Source: Natronosalvus amylolyticus (GTDB lineage Archaea; Halobacteriota; Halobacteria; Halobacteriales; Natrialbaceae). From it: a DNA stretch of 64,000 nt. The stretch covers positions 3,224,001-3,288,000 of the forward strand of contig NZ_CP101156.1 of assembly GCF_024298845.1 (NCBI RefSeq). The letters are read 5' to 3'. The notes under the pieces were generated by a model. That model was not told the DNA's origin. It did not search any database and saw nothing but the letters and a program-made list of their open reading frames with translations. The position numbers were made by a program, and so were the translations under genes. This document shows, in pieces, positions 42,198 to 52,016 of this stretch. Each line of letters starts with the position of its first letter. The first letter of the stretch is position 1.

Positions 42198-43076
42198 TCA
42201 ACCGAACGAACCCAGCGACGACTGCAGGTCGCCAGCGTCGTCGCCCGTCCCGCGCTCGAGTTCGTAGCCGACCAGGTCGCGGAGGTCGACGGCGTACGTC
42301 GTCCCCTGGCGCTCGAGAACGAGAAGTCGGCCTTTCGTGCCGACGACCGTCCCCGACAGGTGTGTCTCCGCGATCGGCTGGCGTTCGAGGTCGATTCCGT
42401 ACTCGAACGTGAAGCGCTCGATGACGTCGAAGGCGTCGCGCTCGAGCAGCGCGTTCCACGCGGCACCGTCGATTCTCTCGGCGAGACTCGAAACCTTCGC
42501 GGGTGTGCGGACGCGGTCGACGAGCCCCTGTTCGTCGGCAATCGTGGCCTCGAGTTCTCGGGCGATGCGGCCGTCGGCCACCGTATGAACGTGCGCAGCG
42601 ACGTCGGCTCCTTGTTCGCGAAGACGAGTCTCGAGTCGCCACTCGCGGGTGACGCCGACTTTGAAGGTGTCCGGGGCGAAGCCAGCGAGGTAGACGACGT
42701 GGGTTTCGAAACAGTCCATCTCGTCTTTCAGGCAAGTGCCCGTACAGCGCGCACAGACCCACGTGCTTGTGTGGTATGGACAGTGTGGGGCCGCCTCCCG
42801 GTCACATGGGTGGTGTCGGTCCCCGTCGAAGACGCCGGCACAGTGTCGGTTCTCGAGGGTATACTCGAGCGTGGTGCCTGGCTCGAGCGCGATAGTCGTG
42901 ATTTCGGACAGGGGCCCGTGACCGGAATCACCATCGTCACCCCTCCTAACACGGCTCGAATCGCTACAGAACACGATCGCGTGCTCGTCCGAATCGGGGG
43001 GAGAGCGCTTCGGTTCGTAGCCGACGATTTGCACAGGTAACCCGTCGCGTCCACGGTAAAAAGTCGTACCGTTCAC
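42198..43076 (-). CDS. DUF2797 family protein
   Basis: 292 aa. The conserved CxxC-type region (HCPYHTSTWVCARCTGTCLKDE) is followed by HVVYLAGFAPDTFKVGVTREWRLETRLREQGA, similar to nuclease-like GIY-YIG cores but without experimental annotation known to me. A beta-rich C-terminal domain (ETHLSGTVVGTKGRLLVLER) resembles a small barrel. GTG start. Function unknown; metal binding by the Cys pairs is plausible. Confidence 0.8.
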   Translation of the reverse strand: MNGTTFYRGRDGLPVQIVGYEPKRSPPDSDEHAIVFCSDSSRVRRGDDGDSGHGPLSEITTIALEPGTTLEYTLENRHCAGVFDGDRHHPCDREAAPHCPYHTSTWVCARCTGTCLKDEMDCFETHVVYLAGFAPDTFKVGVTREWRLETRLREQGADVAAHVHTVADGRIARELEATIADEQGLVDRVRTPAKVSSLAERIDGAAWNALLERDAFDVIERFTFEYGIDLERQPIAETHLSGTVVGTKGRLLVLERQGTTYAVDLRDLVGYELERGTGDDAGDLQSSLGSFG

Positions 43077-43171
43077 GGTCGTCTCGAACAGACCCGTGGC
43101 GTTTCCGGGTGCCTCGAGTTAATTTCTGCTATCCCGCAAAGAATATAGTATGCCCGAGCGAACCGACGAGT

Positions 43172-43504
43172 ATGACACTCGAGGGGACGCTCGACGTGAC
43201 AGTTTCTGACGGGACGCCGTCGTTCGCACTCACGGTCGAAAACACGGGCACAGAGCCGGTAACGTTCCAGTTTATGACCGGATGCTCGGCAGATTTCGCC
43301 GTCGAAGCCGATGGCGCAGAGGTGTGGCGACTGACCGAGAACCGGATGTTCACCCAGGTGATCTCCTCTGAATCGCTCGAGCCAGGTCAACAGCGGACCT
43401 ACGAGGCGACCGGAGACTCGCTCGAGCCGGGGGAGTACACGGCTGTAGGCGAACTCGCTGCGAACGATCACGACTGTACGGCGCGAACCGACTTTTCGGT
43501 CTGA
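43172..43504 (+). CDS. BsuPI-like intracellular proteinase inhibitor domain protein
   Basis: 110 aa. One immunoglobulin-like beta domain (LEGTLDVTVSDGTPSFALTV, ENTGTEPVTFQFMTG, GQQRTYEATGDSLEPGEYTA), matching the BsuPI family of putative proteinase inhibitors. No signal peptide is seen, so it is probably cytoplasmic. ATG 43172 is preceded at 27 bp by an AATATAG box (about 43142-43149), giving a leaderless start; the earlier in-frame start at 43109 lacks family support. Confidence 0.82.
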   Translation: MTLEGTLDVTVSDGTPSFALTVENTGTEPVTFQFMTGCSADFAVEADGAEVWRLTENRMFTQVISSESLEPGQQRTYEATGDSLEPGEYTAVGELAANDHDCTARTDFSV

Positions 43505-43582
43505 ACGCTGGTCATCGATCAAACTCGATCAGAACTGCCCGCCGTCAGAACGTTTATTCGTCTTTCGACCATCGCTATCGGT

Positions 43583-45541
43583 ATGGACCGAGAGACTGTC
43601 GACGAGGCGACAGGCGTCACGCGACAGTCACCGCCGTCGTCGTTCCTCGAGGGAGCCAACGTCACCGACGGGTCGATCAGGGAGACGTTTGCGAGCGAGT
43701 GGCCCGAGTGCTGGGACCGAGCGGGCGCGTCCCTCGACTGGATGGAACCCTACTCGAGCGTCCTCGACGAGCGAAACCCGCCGTTTTATCGCTGGTTTCC
43801 GGATGGGACGCTCAACGCCTCTTATAACTGTCTGGATCGCCACCTCGAGTCGGGGCGAAAGAATCACGCGGCGATCAGGTGGGAGGGAAAAGACGGCGAA
43901 CGTCGTACCTACACCTATCGGGAACTGTTCGTCGAGGTAAACGAGTGTGCGGCCGCCCTGCGAGCGCTGGGTGTGGGCGAAGACGACGTGGTGACGATTT
44001 ACTTGCCGATGATCCCCGAACTGCCGATCGCGATGCTCGCGTGTGCCCGGCTTGGCGCACCGCATTCGGTCGTGTTTGCGGGCCTGTCTGCTGCCGCGCT
44101 CGCTACGCGGATGGAGGCTGCAGACAGCGAGTACCTGATTACCTGTGATGGGTACTACCGTCGTGGCGATGCGTTCAACCAGAAGAGCAAAGCGGACAAT
44201 GCCCGGTTCTCGATCGAGACCGACGTGACGACCGTCGTGGTCGACCGACTCGGCGAGGCGCTCCCGCACGTCCTCGGGGACGGCGAACACGATTACGGCG
44301 ATCTGCTCGAGGCCCACTCGAGGGAAACGGTCGAGCCGGTTCCTCGAGACGCCGAGGACATGCTGTTTTTGATGTACACGTCGGGGACGACGGGCGAACC
44401 CAAAGGAGTCGTCCACTCGACGGGTGGCTATCTCGCCTACGCCGCCTGGACGAGCCAGGCCGTACTCGATATCAAACCGGATGACACCTACTGGTGTGCG
44501 GCCGATATCGGCTGGATTACGGGCCACAGCTACATCGTCTACGGGCCGCTCGCACTCGGGACGACCACGGTGATGTACGAGGGGACGCCCGATTATCCCG
44601 ACCGTGACCGCCTCTGGGAGATCGTCGAACGGATGGCCGTCGACGTCTTTTATACCGCACCGACGGCTGTTCGGGCGTTCATGAAGTGGGGAACGGAGTA
44701 TCCGGACGCTTACGATCGCTCGAGTCTACGCTTGCTCGGGACGGTGGGCGAGCCGATCAACCCGCGTGCCTGGCAGTGGTACCGTGATCACATCGGCGAT
44801 GGCGAGTGCCCCATCGTCGACACCTGGTGGCAGACCGAAACCGGCGGGATCACCATCTCGACACTGCCGGGGGTCGACGACATGAAACCCGGCGCGGCCG
44901 GTCCACCACTCCCCGGTATCGAGGTCGAGCTACTCGGCGGGGACGGCTCGTCGGTCGACGTCGGCGAACCCGGCTATCTCACCCTCACGAAACCCTGGCC
45001 CGGCATGGCCAAGACGCTGTATGACGGCGACGACCGTTTTTTCGAGGAGTACTGGAGCCAGTTTTCCGATCCCGAGGCGGACGACTGGCGCTACGCGAGC
45101 GGTGACGCCGCTCGGATGGACGACGACGGCTATCTGACGATTCTGGGCCGGGTCGACGACGTGATCAACGTCGCGGGCCGGCGATTCAGCACGATGGAAA
45201 TCGAGAGCGCTATCGTCGGCGTCGATGGCGTCGCCGAGGCGGCGGTCGTCGGCGGGCCCGACGGTGCAGCGGTGTACGCTTACGTGAGCACCGAGGGGCA
45301 CACCGAACCGGACGACGCTATCGAGTCCCGCGTTATCGACGCCGTGGAGACGGCTATCGGCCCGATCGCTCGTCCGGAACGGATCGTGTTCACGCCCGAA
45401 CTGCCGAAGACCCGGTCGGGAAAGATCATGCGCCGACTGCTCGAGGACGTGACCAACGGCGAATCGTTGGGTGACACGAGCGCGTTGCGGAACCCGGAAA
45501 TCGTCGGGGAGATACAGTCGGCCATCGGGACTCGAGACTGA
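43583..45541 (+). CDS. acs: AMP-forming acyl/acetyl-CoA synthetase (paralogue 1)
   Basis: 652 aa. Activates acetate or a related short acid with ATP and CoA. Adenylation motifs: MYTSGTTGEPKGVVHSTGG, YGPLALGTTTVMYEGTPDYP, TWWQTETGG, and the C-terminal catalytic K614 in PKTRSGKIMRR. It differs from canonical Acs in the mobile C-domain: INVAGRRFSTMEIE instead of the usual VSGHRLGT(M/A)E, and GGPDGAAVYAYV lacks the usual DxxKG loop. Substrate may therefore differ from the next paralogue. Read in the same direction as the regulator and second acs. Confidence 0.92.
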   Translation: MDRETVDEATGVTRQSPPSSFLEGANVTDGSIRETFASEWPECWDRAGASLDWMEPYSSVLDERNPPFYRWFPDGTLNASYNCLDRHLESGRKNHAAIRWEGKDGERRTYTYRELFVEVNECAAALRALGVGEDDVVTIYLPMIPELPIAMLACARLGAPHSVVFAGLSAAALATRMEAADSEYLITCDGYYRRGDAFNQKSKADNARFSIETDVTTVVVDRLGEALPHVLGDGEHDYGDLLEAHSRETVEPVPRDAEDMLFLMYTSGTTGEPKGVVHSTGGYLAYAAWTSQAVLDIKPDDTYWCAADIGWITGHSYIVYGPLALGTTTVMYEGTPDYPDRDRLWEIVERMAVDVFYTAPTAVRAFMKWGTEYPDAYDRSSLRLLGTVGEPINPRAWQWYRDHIGDGECPIVDTWWQTETGGITISTLPGVDDMKPGAAGPPLPGIEVELLGGDGSSVDVGEPGYLTLTKPWPGMAKTLYDGDDRFFEEYWSQFSDPEADDWRYASGDAARMDDDGYLTILGRVDDVINVAGRRFSTMEIESAIVGVDGVAEAAVVGGPDGAAVYAYVSTEGHTEPDDAIESRVIDAVETAIGPIARPERIVFTPELPKTRSGKIMRRLLEDVTNGESLGDTSALRNPEIVGEIQSAIGTRD

Positions 45542-45632
45542 TTTCGCCATACCAAATACTACGAAACGGCTATTCGACCTGTTACTCCAATTTCACCGCC
45601 ATTCTGGTCGCTATCGCCGTCAAGAGCAACAT

Positions 45633-45641
45633 CTTTATTTT
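45633..45641 (+). promoter_or_regulatory. TATA box of the recombinase-like regulator gene
   Basis: CTTTATTTT, centred about 28 bp before ATG 45665. Confidence 0.55.
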
Positions 45642-45664
45642 CGAGCTACTCGATATCGCGAAAC

Positions 45665-47515
45665 ATGAACGGCCACGACTCGAGTGAGGGTCCGCTCGAT
45701 TCGACGGGATACGACGCGATTCTCGACGGGGCAGACACTTTTCGAGAGGCACTGGTCGTTCGCCTGTGCGGCGAAGTCGGCTTGCGCCCGGCAGAAATCG
45801 CAGCCCTGACGCCCGATTGTCTGCGGCTTCTGCAGGAGGAACCGCCACGGTATGGGCTGGACGTCCGGATGGTCGACCACGGCGGACCGTCGGCTTCACG
45901 AGAGGTGGACCGAACGGCCTACGTCCCGGTTGACCTCGAACGATCGCTACGACGGTACGCGACCAGCAACGATATCGGCGGAGATTCGCGCCTGTTTCCA
46001 GTGACGCCACGACGCCTCCAGATGCTGGTCTCCGAGGTGACCACTCGTGCAAGCGAGAAATACGATAATCCGTCGCTCGAGACCGTCTCCTCGAGTGAAT
46101 TACGCCGGTATTTCGCCCGACAGGCGCTGGTGGAACACGAGATCAACCCGCGAGTGGTCAAAGCCGTTGGCGGGTGGCACAGTTTCGAGGCGCTCGAGCC
46201 GTACCTCGAGCCGCCGACAGCCGACCGAATCGTCGGCGCGTTCGCCCCTCTCGAGCCTGCGAGCCAGGGGGCTGCTGTCGGCGGGAATCGAACCCCCCAA
46301 ACTCCCGATGACGAAACTGGGGGTGGCGGTACCGCCGATTCGGCGTTCGACCCACGCGAGTGCCACCAGTCGCTGACGACAGCGCTTCTGGAGGCACCGA
46401 CCCACGAAGGTATCGAGACCGCTGTCTGTGACGTCCTCACCGACTTTGCCTACGAACTCGCGTGGATAGATCGGTCGACCATTTCGGGTGACAGTCGAGA
46501 GCAGCGGACCGTTAGCGGCGAACCCGAGGAACTGATCGAGGCAGCAGGGGTACGAGTCGACGGTCCTGGCTCCGATATCGAGGCCCCTTCTCTCGAGTCG
46601 AACGTGAGGATAGAGCGCGATAGCGTCGCGGACTCGACGCTCGAGGGCGGGATCGCCACGATACCGATTCTCTACGGCGATTCCGTCTACGGCGTTCTCG
46701 GCGTCGGAACCGAGCGGCCGAACGCGTTTGGGGAAGACGAACGTGCCTGGCTCGAAACCGTCGCTCGTCAGGTCGGGCACGCTATCGCGGCCGTCCGTCG
46801 CCGGAACCTCCTCTTTTCGGATACCGTCGTCGAACTCGAGTTCCACTCGCGAGACAGCCGGTCGTTTTTCGTCGACACCTCGCGAGCGCTCGAGTGTCGC
46901 TTCGCGCTCGATTCACTGGTGCCGGTCGAAGAGGGAACACACCTCTATTACATGCGCGTTACGGGCACCACGCCCGACGCCGTGTTCGATCGGGTTGCCA
47001 ACACCGAGCGGATCCAGGATTGCCGGGTTATCGACACCTACGAAGATGGCAGCCGCCTCGAGTTCGTCGTCTCCGGGGCGTCACCGACTCTGACACTGAT
47101 GGAGTACGGTGTGACGATTCTCGAGTCGGTGACCGAAGCCGGGTCCACGACGATCACCGCCGAGTGTGCGAGCGACACGGATATTCGGACCATCGTGGGC
47201 GGCCTTCGCCGATCCTTCCCTGACTCGGAACTGGTCAGCAAACGAACGCTCGAGCGGTCGGTACAGACTGCACAGGCGTTCCACACGGGCCTCGAGGAGC
47301 GATTGACGGACCGTCAGGAGGCCTCGCTTCGGGCGGCGTACTTCGGCGGGTACTACGACTGGCCGCGGGAGAGTACGGCCGAAGAAATCGCCGACGCGAT
47401 GGGTGTCTCCTCCCCGACGCTACACAACCATCTCCGGAAGGGACAACACGAACTCCTACGGACGTTTTTTGACGCCGACACGGTCGAAGAGCCCTCGAGG
47501 CGCAGTTCTCGGTGA
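45665..47515 (+). CDS. Regulator: tyrosine-recombinase-like domain fused to GAF and HTH-10
   Basis: 616 aa. Residues 1-195 have a tyrosine-recombinase fold: GEVGLRPAEIAALTPDCL (R41), then ELRRYFARQALVEHEINP (R147), W171 in GGWHSF and Y180 in EALEPYL; the His of HxxR is Ser144. Next come a GAF domain (about 225-375), a bacterio-opsin-activator domain (about 385-540) and a C-terminal HTH-10 (STAEEIADAMGVSSPTLHNHL). The N-terminal module may recognise DNA rather than recombine it. Its position between two acs genes implies regulation of acetate metabolism. Leaderless-type TATA 28 bp upstream. Confidence 0.85.
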   Translation: MNGHDSSEGPLDSTGYDAILDGADTFREALVVRLCGEVGLRPAEIAALTPDCLRLLQEEPPRYGLDVRMVDHGGPSASREVDRTAYVPVDLERSLRRYATSNDIGGDSRLFPVTPRRLQMLVSEVTTRASEKYDNPSLETVSSSELRRYFARQALVEHEINPRVVKAVGGWHSFEALEPYLEPPTADRIVGAFAPLEPASQGAAVGGNRTPQTPDDETGGGGTADSAFDPRECHQSLTTALLEAPTHEGIETAVCDVLTDFAYELAWIDRSTISGDSREQRTVSGEPEELIEAAGVRVDGPGSDIEAPSLESNVRIERDSVADSTLEGGIATIPILYGDSVYGVLGVGTERPNAFGEDERAWLETVARQVGHAIAAVRRRNLLFSDTVVELEFHSRDSRSFFVDTSRALECRFALDSLVPVEEGTHLYYMRVTGTTPDAVFDRVANTERIQDCRVIDTYEDGSRLEFVVSGASPTLTLMEYGVTILESVTEAGSTTITAECASDTDIRTIVGGLRRSFPDSELVSKRTLERSVQTAQAFHTGLEERLTDRQEASLRAAYFGGYYDWPRESTAEEIADAMGVSSPTLHNHLRKGQHELLRTFFDADTVEEPSRRSSR

Positions 47516-47656
47516 GTCCCTGTATCCTGGAGAATTTCGTATGCGCGCTTCGGCCGTATTCTAAGCTTCTAGAGCGCCCATCGAATTCGAACCTCCACAC
47601 TTTGTACACCTAGATTCGGTATTTACCCCGTTACTACTACACTGGTATACTGTCAC

Positions 47657-49630
47657 ATGTCACAGGAAGAACCGGCCCTCGAGGCGCGACTTGCTGACGG
47701 AGAGAGCTACGAACCACCACAGTCGTTCGTCGAGCAAGCGAACGTGTCGGACCCGGCGATTTACGACGAGTTCGAAGAGCACTGGCCCGAGTGCTGGGAA
47801 CGAGCCGCCGATCTGGTCTCGTGGTCCGAAGAGTACGACACGGTCCTCGAGGAGGACGATGCACCGTTCTACCGATGGTTCACCGGCGGCGAGCTCAACG
47901 CGTCGTACAACTGTCTGGACCGCCACGTCGAGGAGGGGCGAAAGAACCAGGCGGCGATCAAGTGGGAGGGCGAACTCGGCGAGACGCGCACCTACACGTA
48001 CGGCGACCTGCTGAACGAGGTCGAGGCGTTCGCCGCCGGATTGCGGGAGCTGGGCGTCGAGGAGGACGACGTCGTCACGCTGTACATGCCGATGATCCCC
48101 GAACTCCCGATCGCGATGCTGGCGTGTGCGCGTCTGGGCGCGCCGCACTCGGTCGTTTTCGGCGGCTTCTCGGCGGATGCGTTGGCGACGCGGATGAACG
48201 CGGCAGACAGCGAGTATCTGGTCACCTGTGACGGCTACTACCGCCGTGGCGACGCGCTCGATCACCTCTCGAAGACCAACGACGGTCTCGCCGACGTCGA
48301 ACACGGCGTCGACACCGTCGTCGTCGACCGACTGGGGGACGAACGCTCTCACAATTTGACCGAAAGCCAGCACGATTACGGCGAACTCGTGGCCGCCCAC
48401 GAGGGCGCATCGGTCGAGCCGGTCGCTCGAGACGCCGAAGACATGCTGTTTTTGATGTACACGTCGGGGACGACGGGGCAGCCGAAGGGCGTCAAGCACA
48501 CGACGGGGGGCTACCTCTCGTACGCGGCGTGGACGAGCCACGCGGTCTTGGACATCAAACCGGAGGACACCTACTGGTGTGCGGCCGACATCGGCTGGAT
48601 TACGGGCCACAGCTACATCGTCTACGGGCCGCTGACGCTCGGGACGACGACGATGATGTACGAGGGGACGCCCGACTACCCGGAGAAAGATCGCCTGTGG
48701 GAACTCATCGAGAAAAACCGCGTCGACATCTTCTACACCGCACCGACGGCCATCCGCGCGTTCATGAAATGGGGCAAACAGTACCCCGAAAGCCACGACC
48801 TCTCGAGTCTTCGCCTGCTCGGCACCGTAGGCGAGCCGATCAACCCCCGCGCGTGGCAGTGGTACTACGACACCATCGGTGGCGGCGAGTGCCCGGTCGT
48901 CGACACCTGGTGGCAGACCGAAACCGGCGGCATGATGATCACCACGCTCCCCGGCATCGGGGAGATGAAACCCGGCGCGGCCGGACCGCCACTGCCGGGT
49001 GTCGACGCGAGGATCGTCGACGCTGCTGGCAACGACGTCGATCCCGGAAACGCGGGCTACCTGACCGTCCAGAAACCCTGGCCAGGCATGCTCCGCACGC
49101 TATACAACAACGATGACCGCTTCCTCAACGAGTACTGGCGCGAGTACTCCGACGAAAACGCCGACGAGTGGGTCTACTTCCCCGAAGACGGTGCGAAAGT
49201 CGACGAGGACGGCTACATCACCATCCTCGGACGCGTCGACGACGTGATCAACGTCTCCGGCCACCGTCTCGGGACGATGGAGATCGAAAGCGCCATCGTC
49301 GGCGTCGAAGGGGTCGCCGAAGCCGCCGTCGTCGGCGGCGACCACGAGATGAAAGGCAAAGCCGTCTACGCCTACGTCATCCCGGAAGACGGCTACGAAG
49401 ACAGCGACGATCTCGAGGCCAGAATCGTCGAGGGCGTCGAAGAGGGTATTGGGCCGATCGCTCGCCCCGAAGCGGTCGTCGTCACTCCCGAACTACCCAA
49501 AACCCGCTCGGGAAAAATCATGCGTCGACTGCTCGAGGACATCGCTTCCGGCAACGAACTGGGCAACACCTCGACGCTCCGGAACCCCGAAATCGTCGAG
49601 GAAATCGCCGCACAGGTAGAAAACGAGTGA
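47657..49630 (+). CDS. acs: Acetyl-CoA synthetase, AMP-forming (paralogue 2)
   Basis: 657 aa, with the full canonical motif set: MYTSGTTGQPKGVKHTTGG, YGPLTLGTTTMMYEGTPDYP, TWWQTETGGMMITTLPG, NVSGHRLGTMEIESAIVG, DHEMKGKAVYAYV and K620 in PKTRSGKIMRR (the usual acetylation/catalytic Lys). It converts acetate to acetyl-CoA. Very similar to paralogue 1 throughout, so the pair probably arose by duplication. An AT-rich GGTATTTACC box lies near 47618-47627. Followed by the acetate-type symporter genes. Confidence 0.96.
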   Translation: MSQEEPALEARLADGESYEPPQSFVEQANVSDPAIYDEFEEHWPECWERAADLVSWSEEYDTVLEEDDAPFYRWFTGGELNASYNCLDRHVEEGRKNQAAIKWEGELGETRTYTYGDLLNEVEAFAAGLRELGVEEDDVVTLYMPMIPELPIAMLACARLGAPHSVVFGGFSADALATRMNAADSEYLVTCDGYYRRGDALDHLSKTNDGLADVEHGVDTVVVDRLGDERSHNLTESQHDYGELVAAHEGASVEPVARDAEDMLFLMYTSGTTGQPKGVKHTTGGYLSYAAWTSHAVLDIKPEDTYWCAADIGWITGHSYIVYGPLTLGTTTMMYEGTPDYPEKDRLWELIEKNRVDIFYTAPTAIRAFMKWGKQYPESHDLSSLRLLGTVGEPINPRAWQWYYDTIGGGECPVVDTWWQTETGGMMITTLPGIGEMKPGAAGPPLPGVDARIVDAAGNDVDPGNAGYLTVQKPWPGMLRTLYNNDDRFLNEYWREYSDENADEWVYFPEDGAKVDEDGYITILGRVDDVINVSGHRLGTMEIESAIVGVEGVAEAAVVGGDHEMKGKAVYAYVIPEDGYEDSDDLEARIVEGVEEGIGPIARPEAVVVTPELPKTRSGKIMRRLLEDIASGNELGNTSTLRNPEIVEEIAAQVENE

Positions 49631-49893
49631 GCGGCGGTCGGGCAACATGAGTGGTTCGATACGCCTGTACGCGTGACTGAGTGCGTCGACACCTGACGGA
49701 GTACTGAGTCACGGGTTGGCCGTGTCGATGCCGGTGCACCCACGTTTTCGACCGACGCTCAGACCGCTACAGAACGGGATTCGTGACAGGACCTCGGGCC
49801 ACATCACGAAAATCCCGAGTCAAGTCACGCCACACTCGAGCGATTCCATGACACGAACACAGGACATTCCGACAGACGGTGACGAACACAGTT

Positions 49894-50313
49894 ATGACAG
49901 AGAATAACAGCCACGAAACGACGGACGACGGTGCGAACGCCCTCGAGACGGATGGGGGTGTCAGCACTGACGCCTATCTCGACAACGAGATCAATATCTT
50001 CAAACCGGCGACACCGTTCATGCGGGACCACCTACTGGTCATCTGGGCTGCGTTTTTCGCCTGGATACTCGTCGTATTCGGCCCCGTTACGGGTGCGCTC
50101 CTCGCGCCCGAGATATTCGTCGAAACGACGGTTCTCGGCGGTTTCCCACTGCACTTCTTCCTGGCGGCCATCGTCACCCCACTGGGAGCGCTGGTCCTGT
50201 CGGTCGCGTATGCGATCCAGCGTGACCGACTCGATACGAAATACGGCATCGAACACGAGACGGAGACGGCGGAGGACGCGGGAACCGTCGCGGCTGACGG
50301 AGGTGACCAATGA
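49894..50313 (+). CDS. DUF4212 small subunit of a sodium:solute symporter
   Basis: 139 aa. Two membrane helices (about 45-68 and 82-105) with the family's INIFKPATPFMRDHLLVIWA ahead of the first. DUF4212 proteins pair with SSS-family transporters such as acetate permeases. The stop overlaps the next gene's start by 4 bp (ATGA). ATG 49894 is chosen over GTG 49879. The first 35 residues are acidic and disordered. Confidence 0.9.
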   Translation: MTENNSHETTDDGANALETDGGVSTDAYLDNEINIFKPATPFMRDHLLVIWAAFFAWILVVFGPVTGALLAPEIFVETTVLGGFPLHFFLAAIVTPLGALVLSVAYAIQRDRLDTKYGIEHETETAEDAGTVAADGGDQ

Positions 50314-52013
50314 TCGGTGGGTTCGCCGGCTTGCTCGAGCCAACCCTCCTGCAGTTGCCGTTCGATCCAGTGACGCTCGAGACGGCGCTCGACGTCGGTG
50401 AGTTCAAGCTCATTCCGGCGTTGACGGTCGCGCTCATGCTGGCGCTGTTCCTCGGCGTCGGCTACTTCTTCCGGGTGGCCGCAGTCGACGAGCTGTGGGT
50501 CGCCGGCCGCTCGATTGGCAGCATCGAGAACGGGATGGCTATCGGCGCGAACTGGATGAGTGCTGCCTCGTATCTGGGTGTTGCCGCACTGGTCGCGACG
50601 GCCGGCTACTTCGGCCTGGCGTACGTCGTCGGCTGGACGACGGGCTATTTCATCCTGCTCATCTTCATGGCCGCGCAGTTCCGTCGGTTTGGCAAGTATA
50701 CCGCACCCGACTTCGTCGGCGACCGGTTTTACTCCGACTGGGCCCGCGGCATCGCCGCGTTCACGACGCTCGCCATCGCGTTCACCTACGCCATCGGGCA
50801 GGCCAGCGGGATGGGGCTGATGGCCCAGTACATCTTCGGTATCTCGTACGAAGCCGGGGTCATCCTGTTGATGGGCGTTACCATCGGCTACGTCGCCCTC
50901 TCGGGCATGCTCGGGACGACGAAGAACATGGCCATCCAGTACGTCATCCTGATCATCGCGTTCACGCTCGGACTGTACGCGACGGGCTGGAGTCAGGGCT
51001 GGTCGACGGTGTTGCCCTACCTCGAGTTCGGCCCCGAAGTAGCCGAAGCGGCGAGCATCGAGGCACAGTTCATCGAACCGTTCGCCAACGCGGGCTACTA
51101 CGCCTGGGTCGCCCTTGCGTTCAGCCTGATCGTCGGCACCTGCGGGCTGCCACACGTGCTCGTTCGATTCTACACGGTGGACAACGAACGAACCGCTCGC
51201 TGGTCGACGGTCTGGGGACTGTTTTTCATCTGCCTGCTCTACTGGGGCACGGCGACGTACGCTGCCTGGGGCGGCCTGCTATACAACCGCGAGGTGACCG
51301 GTGGAGGTGGTTTCGCCGGCGAAGGTGGCATGTCGGGTGAGGAAGCCGACGCACTGGTCGTGTTGACGACACAGTTGGCCGACCTGCCGACCTGGCTCGT
51401 GGGCCTCGTCGCCGCTGGCGCAGTCGCGGCAGCGCTGGCAACGACGGCAGGGCTGTTCATCTCGGCGTCCTCCGCGGCCGCACACGACATCTACACGAAC
51501 CTCTACAAAGAAGACGCCACCCAGCGCGAACAGCTGATCGTCGGCCGGTCGACGATTCTCGGTATCGGCATCCTGGTGACCCTGATCGGGCTCAATCCCC
51601 CGGCACTCATCGGCGAACTCGTCGCGATGTCCTTTGCTATCGCCGGCACCGTCTTCTTCCCCGTCTTCTTCCTCGGACTCTGGTGGGAGAACACGACTCG
51701 AGAGGGTGCACTCGCCGGGATGGTCACCGGGATCGCCCTCTCCTTTGGCGCGATCCTCAACGATACCGCCATCCCGATGTACACGGGGGTCGAAGACGCC
51801 GTTATCCCGGCACTGGCAACGTGGCTCCCCGGGACATCCTCGGCACTCGTCGGGGTTCCGGTCGTGTTTGTGGTTATCATCGTCGTCTCGGTGTTCACCG
51901 CAAACCCGCCACAGGACGTCAAACGCCTCGTTCGACAGTGTCACAGCCCAGAACCGATGCGTCGAATGGAATCCGCGGAAGACGCCGCGAGCACCACCCA
52001 AGCAGATGACTGA
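50310..52013 (+). CDS. SSS-family sodium:solute symporter, acetate permease-like
   Basis: 567 aa, about 13 membrane helices. N-terminal ELWVAGRSIGSIENGMAIGANWMSAASYLG is typical of ActP-like acetate/monocarboxylate Na+ symporters; GTCGLPHVLVRFYTV and SAAAHDIYTNLYK are also conserved. It imports acetate or another carboxylate for the nearby acetyl-CoA synthetases. Coupled to the DUF4212 gene upstream, and the UspA gene begins 3 bp after its stop. Confidence 0.93.
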   Translation: MIGGFAGLLEPTLLQLPFDPVTLETALDVGEFKLIPALTVALMLALFLGVGYFFRVAAVDELWVAGRSIGSIENGMAIGANWMSAASYLGVAALVATAGYFGLAYVVGWTTGYFILLIFMAAQFRRFGKYTAPDFVGDRFYSDWARGIAAFTTLAIAFTYAIGQASGMGLMAQYIFGISYEAGVILLMGVTIGYVALSGMLGTTKNMAIQYVILIIAFTLGLYATGWSQGWSTVLPYLEFGPEVAEAASIEAQFIEPFANAGYYAWVALAFSLIVGTCGLPHVLVRFYTVDNERTARWSTVWGLFFICLLYWGTATYAAWGGLLYNREVTGGGGFAGEGGMSGEEADALVVLTTQLADLPTWLVGLVAAGAVAAALATTAGLFISASSAAAHDIYTNLYKEDATQREQLIVGRSTILGIGILVTLIGLNPPALIGELVAMSFAIAGTVFFPVFFLGLWWENTTREGALAGMVTGIALSFGAILNDTAIPMYTGVEDAVIPALATWLPGTSSALVGVPVVFVVIIVVSVFTANPPQDVKRLVRQCHSPEPMRRMESAEDAASTTQADD

Positions 52014-52016
52014 CTC

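Noticed and set aside
45665-46250. Active integrase or provirus marker
   Set aside because: The recombinase-like domain is fused to regulatory domains, lacks the HxxR His, and there are no attachment repeats or viral genes around it.
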